Origin: an uncultured Clostridium sp.
GTDB lineage: Bacteria; Bacillota; Clostridia; TANB77; CAG-508
DNA length: 5,040 nt
Direction of reading: 5' to 3'
Assembly (NCBI GenBank): GCA_947643945.1
Contig: CANRXN010000096.1
Location: forward strand, 1 to 5,040
Under the pieces are notes generated by a model. The model saw only the letters and a program-made list of their open reading frames with translations, had not been told where the DNA came from and did not search any database. The position numbers and the translations under genes were made by a program. Shown here in pieces: positions 1 to 5,040 of the stretch; positions within the stretch are counted from its first letter, which is position 1; each line of letters opens with the position of its first letter.

Positions 1-100
1 ATATGCAATATACTTAATAGTATATTGTAATATGGTAGAAAGAGAAATGGACGAAAGAGAAGAAGAAAAAAAGGATAAAGAAGAAAATCAAATAGCGTAA
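1..100 (+). CDS. C-terminal end of an unidentified, probably membrane-associated protein (partial)
   Basis: The frame beginning with the codon at position 2 is open from the window edge to the TAA at 98-100 and encodes 32 residues. The first ten (YAIYLIVYCN) are hydrophobic and look like the end of a membrane span. The rest is a strongly charged tail rich in Glu, Lys and Arg (EREEEKKDKEE) ending in NQIA. The ATG at 32 has no ribosome binding site in front of it, so this is read as the end of a longer gene rather than a short gene. A terminator follows 11 bases after the stop. The 'last span plus charged tail' layout resembles the end of the DUF1189-like protein at 2647-3696, so a paralogue is possible, but too little is visible to assign a family. 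Confidence 0.6.
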   Translation, partial: YAIYLIVYCNMVEREMDEREEEKKDKEENQIA

Positions 101-110
101 TTAAAAATAA

Positions 111-145
111 AAAAATCGTCAATAAAAATTGGCGGTTTTTTTTAT
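111..145 (+). terminator. Rho-independent terminator of the upstream gene
   Basis: A 13-bp stem pairs 111-123 with 128-140 across an AAAA loop. The core is TCGTCAAT against ATTGGCGG, with two G-U wobble pairs, and the run of T continues to 143. It starts 10 bases after the stop codon at 100 and separates that gene from the femX-like gene. The A run on the left arm means it could also terminate transcription arriving from the opposite strand. Confidence 0.85.
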
Positions 146-172
146 TAGAAAGATCAAGAATTAAACAAAGAC

Positions 173-201
173 TTTACTTTTTCAAACAGGTAAGATAAAA
201 T
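173..201 (+). promoter_or_regulatory. Candidate distal sigma-A promoter for the femX-like gene
   Basis: TTTACT (173-178) and TAAAAT (196-201) are separated by 17 bases, matching 4/6 and 5/6 of the housekeeping consensus. It lies just after the upstream terminator and about 120 bases before the femX start. In DNA this AT-rich such matches arise easily by chance, so confidence is low. A better placed candidate lies downstream. Confidence 0.3.
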
Positions 202-250
202 AAAGAAAATCAAAAATGATACAATTGTAAATTTTCTATGAATACCTTTC

Positions 251-264
251 ATTTACTTGTAAAT
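251..264 (+). promoter_or_regulatory. Possible operator palindrome overlapping the femX promoter
   Basis: ATTTAC-TT-GTAAAT is a perfect inverted repeat with 6-base arms, and it overlaps the candidate -35 box at 257-262. The half-site TTGTAAAT occurs three times upstream of femX, at 225-232, 257-264 and 295-302. ACAATTGT at 221-228 is a further perfect palindrome. Repeated half-sites around a promoter suggest a regulator binding site. No known regulator is recognised, and AT-rich composition could produce these by chance. Confidence 0.25.
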
Positions 265-296
265 TTTTGTGATTTAGTGTAAAATACCAATATATT
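257..296 (+). promoter_or_regulatory. Candidate proximal sigma-A promoter(s) for the femX-like gene
   Basis: Two overlapping promoter readings fit. The first is TTGTAA (257-262), a 17-base spacer and TAAAAT (280-285). The second is TTGTGA (267-272), an 18-base spacer and TATATT (291-296). Both have 4/6 and 5/6 matches to the consensus boxes and would give a short leader before the AAAGGAG ribosome binding site at 311-317. They lie in the gene-free stretch after the terminator, where a promoter is expected. The sequence alone does not decide between them. Confidence 0.5.
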
Positions 297-322
297 GTAA
301 ATAATGATAAAAAGGAGAAAAA

Positions 323-1388
323 ATGAGATTTGTAAATAGCGAAGAAGAAAAACAAGAATATAAAAAATTTTTAGAGGGACATGAAAGAGGAAACTTTCAA
401 CAATCTCTAGAATGGGCAGAAGTAAAAAAGCCAAACTGGAAACCAGAAGTAATATTAGCAGAAGGACCAAAGAAAGAAATCATAGGTTCTTTATGTGTGT
501 GGATTCGTAAAATGCCAATCTTTGGAAACATTATGTATGCTTCCAGAGGGCCAGTTTGTGACATTCACAATATAGAAGTTATGAAACAATTAACCGATGG
601 TGCCAAAGAACTAGCCAAAAAATACAATGCAATCGTGCTAAGAATGGAGCCAGACATTGTAAGCCAAGACCAAGACTTTAGAAATATTGTTACCAACCTA
701 GGCTATCACATTAAAGACGATGCCAAAGACTTTAAAGACGAAATCCAACCAAGATATGTATTTAGACTAGACATCAAAGGAAAAACAGAAGAAGAAATTA
801 TGGCAGGATTTAAACAAAAATGGAGATACAACATCCGTCTAGCCACCAAAAAAGGTGTTACCATAAAAGAAGGAACCAAAGAAGATTTAAAAGATTTTCA
901 CCAAATCATGATAGAAACGGGAGCAAGAGACGGCTTTATCATAAGACCACTAGCATACTTTGAAAAAATGTATGACTGTTTAGGTTCAAATCATATGAAA
1001 ATCTTAATGGCCTATTACGAAGGAAAGCCAATATCAGGAGTCATTCCTATCTTTTATGGAAATAAAACGTGGTATCTATATGGAGCGAGCAGTAACAGTC
1101 ACCGCAACCTAATGCCAAATTATTTATTACAATGGGAAATGATAAAAATGGCAATCCAAAGAAAAGACGACGTATACGACTTTAGAGGAGTATCTCGGAG
1201 TCGTAGACGAAAACCATCCACAATATGGATTGTACCGATTTAAACAAGGTTTTGGCGCAACTTTTACAGAATTTATTGGAGAAGTGTACATGCCATTTAA
1301 ACCTTTTACCTATAAACTATATCGTTTTTCAGAAAAAGCATTTAGAACACTTAGACAACTAAAAATGAAATTAACAAAGAAAGACTAA
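323..1388 (+). CDS. FemX/FemAB-family peptidoglycan bridge aminoacyltransferase, interrupted by a +1 frameshift near 1196
   Basis: Family members transfer an amino acid from aminoacyl-tRNA to the stem-peptide side chain of lipid II at the cytoplasmic membrane, building the peptidoglycan cross-bridge. The ATG at 323 has an AAAGGAG site 5 bases upstream. Family-typical segments run in order: FQQSLEWAEVK (25-35), YASRGPV (72-78), the IQPRYVFRLD block (141-150), KWRYNIRLATKKGV (166-179), LYGASSNSHRNLMPNYLLQ (252-270) and DFRGVS (286-291). After residue 291 frame 0 runs into an Arg-rich stretch and stops at 1243. The +1 frame from 1197 encodes GVVDENHPQYGLYRFKQGFG and continues to a TAA at 1386-1388, giving the usual C-terminus (63 residues). 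Skipping one base, for example C1196, restores a 354-residue protein of normal family length. The shift could be a recent mutation, a sequencing or assembly error, or less likely recoding. The amino acid transferred (Gly, Ala or Ser) cannot be read from sequence. Confidence 0.9.
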
Positions 1389-1427
1389 AGCGATGTTTTT
1401 TGGGACGGGGTAAAAAAACACCGTTTT
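1388..1427 (+). terminator. Left hairpin of the repeat, a possible terminator for femX
   Basis: The stem pairs 1388-1401 with 1413-1426, with one A-C mismatch (1393/1421) and an 11-base loop containing GGGACGGGG. Only four T residues (1424-1427) follow, and three of them can join the stem. It begins at the last base of the restored femX stop codon. The position suits a terminator, but the short T run and the downstream alternative pairing suggest it would be weak or leaky. Confidence 0.4.
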
Positions 1428-1513
1428 ATGAAATAGGAAAAAAGAAAATTATTAAATTAAATAAAATTTAAAAGAGGCGATGTTTTTTTGCCCCGTCCCA
1501 AAAAACATCGCTT
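1388..1513. repeat. 126-bp nested inverted-repeat element (REP/MITE-like)
   Basis: The ends 1388-1410 and 1491-1513 are perfect 23-bp inverted repeats with core GGGACGGGG / CCCCGTCCC. After a T-G wobble pair (1411/1490), pairing continues for nine more base pairs (1412-1420 with 1481-1489) and then more weakly to about 1427/1474. Each arm is also palindromic: 1391-1401 can pair with 1413-1423 (one A-C mismatch), and 1477-1488 pairs perfectly with 1500-1511. The roughly 50 bases in the middle are AT-rich with no gene. The GC-rich cores stand out from their surroundings. The layout is like a pair of REP hairpins (a BIME) or a small non-autonomous element. No target duplication or transposase is visible. 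The element fills nearly the whole gap between the femX stop and the alr ribosome binding site. Confidence 0.8.
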
Positions 1514-1520
1514 GGAGGAG
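1477..1520 (+). promoter_or_regulatory. Right hairpin of the repeat abutting the alr ribosome binding site
   Basis: 1477-1488 and 1500-1511 form a perfect 12-bp stem (GCGATGTTTTTT and its complement) around an 11-base loop, TGCCCCGTCCC. The ribosome binding site GGAGGAG (1514-1520) begins two bases after the stem. Pairing of the right arm with the distant left arm (1388-1410) would compete with this local hairpin. Placement this close to the Shine-Dalgarno could influence alr translation, but that is inference. No ligand-binding riboswitch or T-box motif is recognised. Confidence 0.4.
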
Positions 1521-1526
1521 AAACAC

Positions 1527-2645
1527 TTGAGCAAATTAGTAATAGAAAAAGAAGATTTAAGGCATAATATAGAACAGATAAAGAAATTAGCAAGTAAAAC
1601 AGGAAATGACGATAATGGAAATCCACTAAAAATTATAGCCGTTGTAAAAGGAAATGGTTATGGGTTAGGAATGGTAGAATATACCAAATTCTTAATTGAC
1701 CAAGGAATTTCTTTTTTTGCGGTAGCAACTGTTGAAGAAGCTATAATCTTAAGAAAAGCAGGCATCAAAAATGATATTTTAATGTTGTCTGGAACAGCAA
1801 TAAAAGAAGAAGTAGAAGAACTAGTAAAGAACAATATTATTCTTACCATTGGTTCAAAAGAAGATGTAGAAGTAGCAGAAGAAATAGGAAAAAGTCAAGA
1901 AAAGAAAGTAAAAGTACACCTAAAAATTGATACAGGATTTGGAAGATATGGCTTTATTTACAACAATCGTGACGAAATGGTAGAAGTAATAAAAAAGGTA
2001 AAACACCTAAAAATAGAAGGTACTTTCTCTCATTTTTCTACCAGTTTTTATGATGATAACTACACCAAAGAACAATTCAAAAGATTTATTGATTGTATTG
2101 AAGTACTAAAATTAAACGAAATAGAAACGGGAATGCTACACATTTGTAATTCGTCAGCCTTTTTAAAATTTCCTAACATGCACTTAAATGCCGTAAGAGT
2201 TGGGTCGGCATTTTTAGGAAGAATATCTTGTAAAAATACCATAGGACTTAAAAAAATTGCACACTTAGAATCACAAGTAGTAGAAATAAAAGAATTACCA
2301 AAAGGATTTAATATAGGCTATTCTAACATCTATACCACGCCAAAGAAAATGAAAGTAGCCATTATTCCATGTGGCTATATGGATGGCGTTAATGTAAAAA
2401 ATGATATCGATATGTTTCGAAGCATAGACAAATTAAGATATTTATTAAACAGCATCAAAGCTTTTTTCAAAAAACAAGAAATCTATGTAAAAATAAAGGG
2501 AAGCAATTGCAAAATATTAGGAAGAATTGGAACCTATCATGTCGTATGTGATATAGAAGGAAAAGAAATCAAAATAGGGGACAAAGCAATTTTTGACGTA
2601 AATACTAAATTTGTGGATTCAAAAATAAGAAGGGAGTATCGATAA
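1527..2645 (+). CDS. alr: Alanine racemase homologue (PLP fold-type III) with an altered C-terminal motif
   Basis: Alanine racemase interconverts L- and D-alanine in the cytoplasm, supplying D-Ala for peptidoglycan. TTG at 1527 is chosen as start because GGAGGAG (1514-1520) sits 6 bases upstream. An in-frame TTG at 1488 lies inside the repeat hairpin and would add 13 unlikely residues. The resulting 372 residues are normal for the family. Visible landmarks are AVVKGNGYGLG with the PLP-binding Lys41, LKIDTGFGR with Lys133 and Arg140, SHF with His168, CNSS (207-210), NAVRVGSAFLG with Arg224 (PLP pyridine contact), IGYSNIY with the catalytic Tyr265, and GYMDG (283-287). The usual GRxxMDQ segment reads GRIGTYH (332-338), so the conserved Met-Asp is Thr-Tyr. 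The PLP motif is also KGNGYG rather than the common KANAYG. Substrate could therefore differ (for example serine) or activity be reduced. The stop lies one base before the next gene. Confidence 0.88.
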   Translation: MSKLVIEKEDLRHNIEQIKKLASKTGNDDNGNPLKIIAVVKGNGYGLGMVEYTKFLIDQGISFFAVATVEEAIILRKAGIKNDILMLSGTAIKEEVEELVKNNIILTIGSKEDVEVAEEIGKSQEKKVKVHLKIDTGFGRYGFIYNNRDEMVEVIKKVKHLKIEGTFSHFSTSFYDDNYTKEQFKRFIDCIEVLKLNEIETGMLHICNSSAFLKFPNMHLNAVRVGSAFLGRISCKNTIGLKKIAHLESQVVEIKELPKGFNIGYSNIYTTPKKMKVAIIPCGYMDGVNVKNDIDMFRSIDKLRYLLNSIKAFFKKQEIYVKIKGSNCKILGRIGTYHVVCDIEGKEIKIGDKAIFDVNTKFVDSKIRREYR

Positions 2646-2646
2646 A

Positions 2647-3696
2647 ATGGAAGAAGAAGAGAAAAAAACAAAAAAAGGTTTTTTTCAAAAAATATGGGAT
2701 TCAATCACGAAACTTGAAAAATATCCAGATTTAGCAGCAGAAGGATTGGGAAAAGCTTTTTCTTATCTATGTAAAATTGTTGCCATATTTGCTATTATCC
2801 TTTGCCTTGGCATGCTTTATCAAAGCTATCAAATTATGCAAGAAGGAATCAGGTATCTTCAAAACGAATTTCCAGACTTTGCTTACAAAGAAGGAACATT
2901 AGATGTTTTGGCAGAAAAGAGGCTTACTATTGCAGAAGAAGATTCATATGTAGGAAGAACCATTATCGATACCAAAACCGAGGACGAGCAAACCATCAAT
3001 CAATACATTAACGAACTAAATAAAGCAGGCGGAGGAATGATTGTTCTAAAAAACAAGGCGATATTAAAAAATGGAGCAGTGGCAGGAACTATTAGTTATA
3101 ACTACAATGAATTCTTAGACAGAATGGGAATTACTGAATTTAATAAACAAAGTGTGATAGATTATGCAAACAGTCCTCAAGTGATAAGTTTGTATGTTAG
3201 TGTATTTATTACGATATTTATTTATAGCTTTATGATGTACCTATTAACTACGCTATCGAATGTAGTGTTTTTAAGCATATTCGGGTATTTGGCAACTTGG
3301 ATAGCCCATATCAAAATGAGATTTTTACCAGTGTTTAATATGTCAATTTATGCCTTTACTTTATCTATTATTTTAAATATGTTATATGTTGGCGTTAATG
3401 TATTTGTCGATTTTAAGATGGAATATTTCCAAGTAATGTATGTTTCCGTGGCAGCTATTTACTTGGTGGCAGCTATTTTCTTACTAAAAACAGAGTTTAT
3501 GAAGCAACAAATAGAACTAATGAAAATTGCAGAGGCACAAGAGTTAGTAAGAAAAGAGATGCAAGAAAGAGAAGAAAAAGAACGCCAAGAACAAGAAAAA
3601 AAGAAAAGACAAGAAAAGGATAAAGAAGAGCAAAAGAAGGAAAAAGAAACCGATACAGGAAATAATGAGGGAGAGCCACAAGGTTCTAATGCCTAA
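2647..3696 (+). CDS. DUF1189-like five-span membrane protein with a charged C-terminal tail
   Basis: The function is unknown. The 349-residue product has a charged N-terminus, including GFFQKIWDSITKLEKYPDLA (11-30), that resembles the start of DUF1189 proteins. One membrane span follows at about 41-61, then a soluble region at 62-177, probably outside the cell, and four spans at about 178-202, 205-222, 230-254 and 262-281. The last 65 residues are a Lys/Glu/Gln-rich tail (EMQEREEKERQEQEKKK) likely to be helical or coiled, ending in a polar stretch. The ATG at 2647 has AAGGGAG at 2630-2635, 11 bases upstream and inside the end of alr. It is one base from the alr stop and 28 bases before ftsH, so it is probably co-transcribed and translationally coupled. 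Membrane location beside FtsH suggests an envelope role, but that is context only. The family call rests on recalled topology and N-terminal similarity. Confidence 0.75.
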   Translation: MEEEEKKTKKGFFQKIWDSITKLEKYPDLAAEGLGKAFSYLCKIVAIFAIILCLGMLYQSYQIMQEGIRYLQNEFPDFAYKEGTLDVLAEKRLTIAEEDSYVGRTIIDTKTEDEQTINQYINELNKAGGGMIVLKNKAILKNGAVAGTISYNYNEFLDRMGITEFNKQSVIDYANSPQVISLYVSVFITIFIYSFMMYLLTTLSNVVFLSIFGYLATWIAHIKMRFLPVFNMSIYAFTLSIILNMLYVGVNVFVDFKMEYFQVMYVSVAAIYLVAAIFLLKTEFMKQQIELMKIAEAQELVRKEMQEREEKERQEQEKKKRQEKDKEEQKKEKETDTGNNEGEPQGSNA

Positions 3697-3724
3697 AAAT
3701 AGAAAAGGAAAGAAGTGAGAAATT

Positions 3725-5040
3725 TTGAGTAAAAAGAAAAATGACAAGAAAAAAGAAAAAAAATTATGGTTATCTTTAATAAGTTTAATGATTTTACTAG
3801 TAATCCTACTAGGGGCAACCATATTTTTAATGAAGGATAAAGAAAAAGAAGATGAAAATACACTAGCTTATACAGATTTAATTAAAGAATTATCCTATGG
3901 AAATATCGAAAAAATCGAAATGACAGTAGGAAGTACTAGTTTAAAAGTAAAACAAAAAAATGAAGAAGAAGAAAAAAAGGCAATAGTGCCAAACACGGAA
4001 AGCTTTATCGGATTAGTACAAGAAAAAGTGGCAGAAGGCAATGAAATAGAACTAATCCAAAAACCTAAAAGTGTATTAACTCAAATTCCAGCCTTTTTAA
4101 TATCCTTTTTACCAACCCTAATTATGCTTGCTTTATTTATTATGATATTTAAAATGCAAGGGTTAGGGGAAAAAGGGAAAGTATACAATGATACCGAAAG
4201 AAAAACAAAAATAAAATTTGACGATGTAGCAGGATTAGACGAAGAAAAAGAAGAATTAGTTGAAATTGTAGACTTTTTGAAAAGACCAGAAAAATTTACT
4301 AAAATGGGAGCTAAAATACCAAAAGGTGTATTATTATATGGAAAACCAGGGACTGGTAAAACATTAATAGCCAAAGCCATTGCCGGAGAAGCAGATGTGC
4401 CATTTATCTCCATGAGTGGATCCGAATTTATCGAAATGTTTGCAGGACTAGGAGCCTCTCGTGTAAGAAAATTATTTGATAAAGCAAGAAAACTAGCACC
4501 ATGTATTGTGTTTATTGACGAAATCGATGCCATTGGTTCAAGAAGAACCTCAAACAGTGGAGCAGAAACCGAAAACAACCAAACCCTAAACCAATTATTA
4601 GTTGAAATGGATGGCTTTAGCACCGAAGAAACCATCATAGTATTAGCTGCTACTAACCGTCCGGAAATGCTAGACAAAGCATTACTAAGACCAGGAAGAT
4701 TTGATAGACAAATAACCATTCCAACACCAGATTTAAAAGGAAGACTAGAAATTTTAAAAATACATGGAAAAGACAAAAAAATATCAGAAAATGTCAACTT
4801 AGAAAGTATAGCAGAAGACACTGCAGGCTTTACAGGAGCAGAACTAGCTAATATCCTAAACGAAGCAGCTATCATAGCAACAAAGAACAAACACGAAGCA
4901 ATTGAAAATAATGATATCGAAGAAGCCGTAAAAAAAGTAACCGTAGGAATTGAAAAACGTACTAGAGTTTATTCTGAAAAAGATAAAAAACTAACCGCTT
5001 ATCATGAAGCAGGGCATGCGGTAGTTAGTAGATACTTGGA
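3725..5040 (+). CDS. ftsH: ATP-dependent zinc metalloprotease FtsH (partial, C-terminus beyond window)
   Basis: FtsH is a hexameric, membrane-anchored AAA+ protease that extracts and degrades misfolded membrane proteins and selected regulators. The TTG at 3725 is the only possible upstream start: an in-frame TGA lies at 3716-3718, and the next in-frame ATG falls within the first span. A weak site, AAGAAGTGA-like, ends about 6 bases upstream. The 438 visible residues contain a Lys-rich N-terminus, span 1 (14-36), an extracytoplasmic domain (about 37-118), span 2 (about 120-142), FDDVAGLDE (165-173), Walker A GKPGTGKT (206-213), pore loop FIEMFAG (235-241), Walker B IVFIDEID (261-268), the second region of homology with arginine fingers Arg322 and Arg325 (LLRPGRFDR), and the zinc site HEAGH (427-431). 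Departures from consensus are Lys207 for Pro in Walker A, Ala240 for Val in the pore loop, and TENNQTLN (282-289) where DEREQTLN is usual. The third zinc ligand lies beyond the window. It could be a second, divergent FtsH copy. Confidence 0.95.
   Translation, partial: MSKKKNDKKKEKKLWLSLISLMILLVILLGATIFLMKDKEKEDENTLAYTDLIKELSYGNIEKIEMTVGSTSLKVKQKNEEEEKKAIVPNTESFIGLVQEKVAEGNEIELIQKPKSVLTQIPAFLISFLPTLIMLALFIMIFKMQGLGEKGKVYNDTERKTKIKFDDVAGLDEEKEELVEIVDFLKRPEKFTKMGAKIPKGVLLYGKPGTGKTLIAKAIAGEADVPFISMSGSEFIEMFAGLGASRVRKLFDKARKLAPCIVFIDEIDAIGSRRTSNSGAETENNQTLNQLLVEMDGFSTEETIIVLAATNRPEMLDKALLRPGRFDRQITIPTPDLKGRLEILKIHGKDKKISENVNLESIAEDTAGFTGAELANILNEAAIIATKNKHEAIENNDIEEAVKKVTVGIEKRTRVYSEKDKKLTAYHEAGHAVVSRYL

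Noticed and set aside
32..100. A separate 22-residue small gene starting at ATG 32
   Set aside because: There is no ribosome binding site, and the frame is open to the window edge with hydrophobic residues in front, so it is the tail of a longer gene.
323..1243. Reading the femX-like gene as a complete 306-residue protein ending at 1243
   Set aside because: The last 15 residues are not family-like, while the +1 frame directly downstream encodes the expected C-terminus to 1388.
1431..1476. An alr promoter inside the repeat, using TAAAAT at 1462-1467 as -10
   Set aside because: No acceptable -35 box lies 16-18 bases upstream, and the stretch is so A/T-rich that a -10 match is expected by chance.
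1488..1526. A longer alanine racemase starting at TTG 1488 (N-terminus MPRPKKHRLEEKH)
   Set aside because: That TTG lies inside the stem and loop of the repeat hairpin with no ribosome binding site. The TTG at 1527 has a strong GGAGGAG at the right distance and gives the normal family N-terminus.
3497..3822. Two Phe/Leu-rich minus-strand open frames that look like membrane proteins
   Set aside because: They are the complement of the Lys/Glu-rich tail of the DUF1189-like protein and the start of ftsH. Purine-rich coding DNA always gives Phe/Leu-rich antisense translations.
4081..4890. A 269-residue open frame on the minus strand
   Set aside because: It lies entirely opposite the FtsH AAA+ domain, its translation matches no family I recognise, and it has no convincing ribosome binding site. 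It is a shadow of the AT-rich FtsH coding sequence.

Overview
The window comes from a very AT-rich bacterium. Adenine-rich coding strands, AGA and TTA codons, strong AAGGAG-type ribosome binding sites and two TTG start codons point to a low-GC Bacillota, probably a Clostridia-like lineage. All recognisable genes lie on the + strand. No rRNA, tRNA, CRISPR array or intact insertion sequence was seen.

Layout. Positions 1-100 hold the last 32 residues of an unidentified, probably membrane-anchored protein, followed by a good rho-independent terminator (111-145). Positions 146-322 are a promoter-bearing intergenic region. A FemX/FemAB-type peptidoglycan cross-bridge aminoacyltransferase starts at 323. 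Its open frame closes at 1243, but 63 further family-typical residues continue in the +1 frame to a stop at 1388, so the gene is interrupted by a single-base frameshift near 1196. The 138 bases between this gene and the next are almost filled by a 126-bp element (1388-1513) with perfect 23-bp inverted ends. Each end can also fold into its own hairpin, and the two hairpin loops are complementary to each other. An alanine racemase homologue follows; its best start is the TTG at 1527, not the TTG at 1488 that lies inside the repeat. Then come a DUF1189-like five-span membrane protein (2647-3696) and the N-terminal two thirds of an FtsH-type membrane AAA+ zinc protease (3725 to the window edge).

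How the genes fit together. The racemase, membrane protein and FtsH genes are separated by 1 and 28 bases with no terminator between them, so they probably form one transcript. FemX and alanine racemase both act on peptidoglycan precursors, while FtsH does membrane-protein quality control. The window therefore reads as a cell-envelope locus. Most of it is recognisable core biology. The parts that deserve attention are the femX frameshift, the nested inverted-repeat element sitting exactly between the femX stop and the alr ribosome binding site, and non-consensus residues at normally conserved positions in both the racemase and FtsH.
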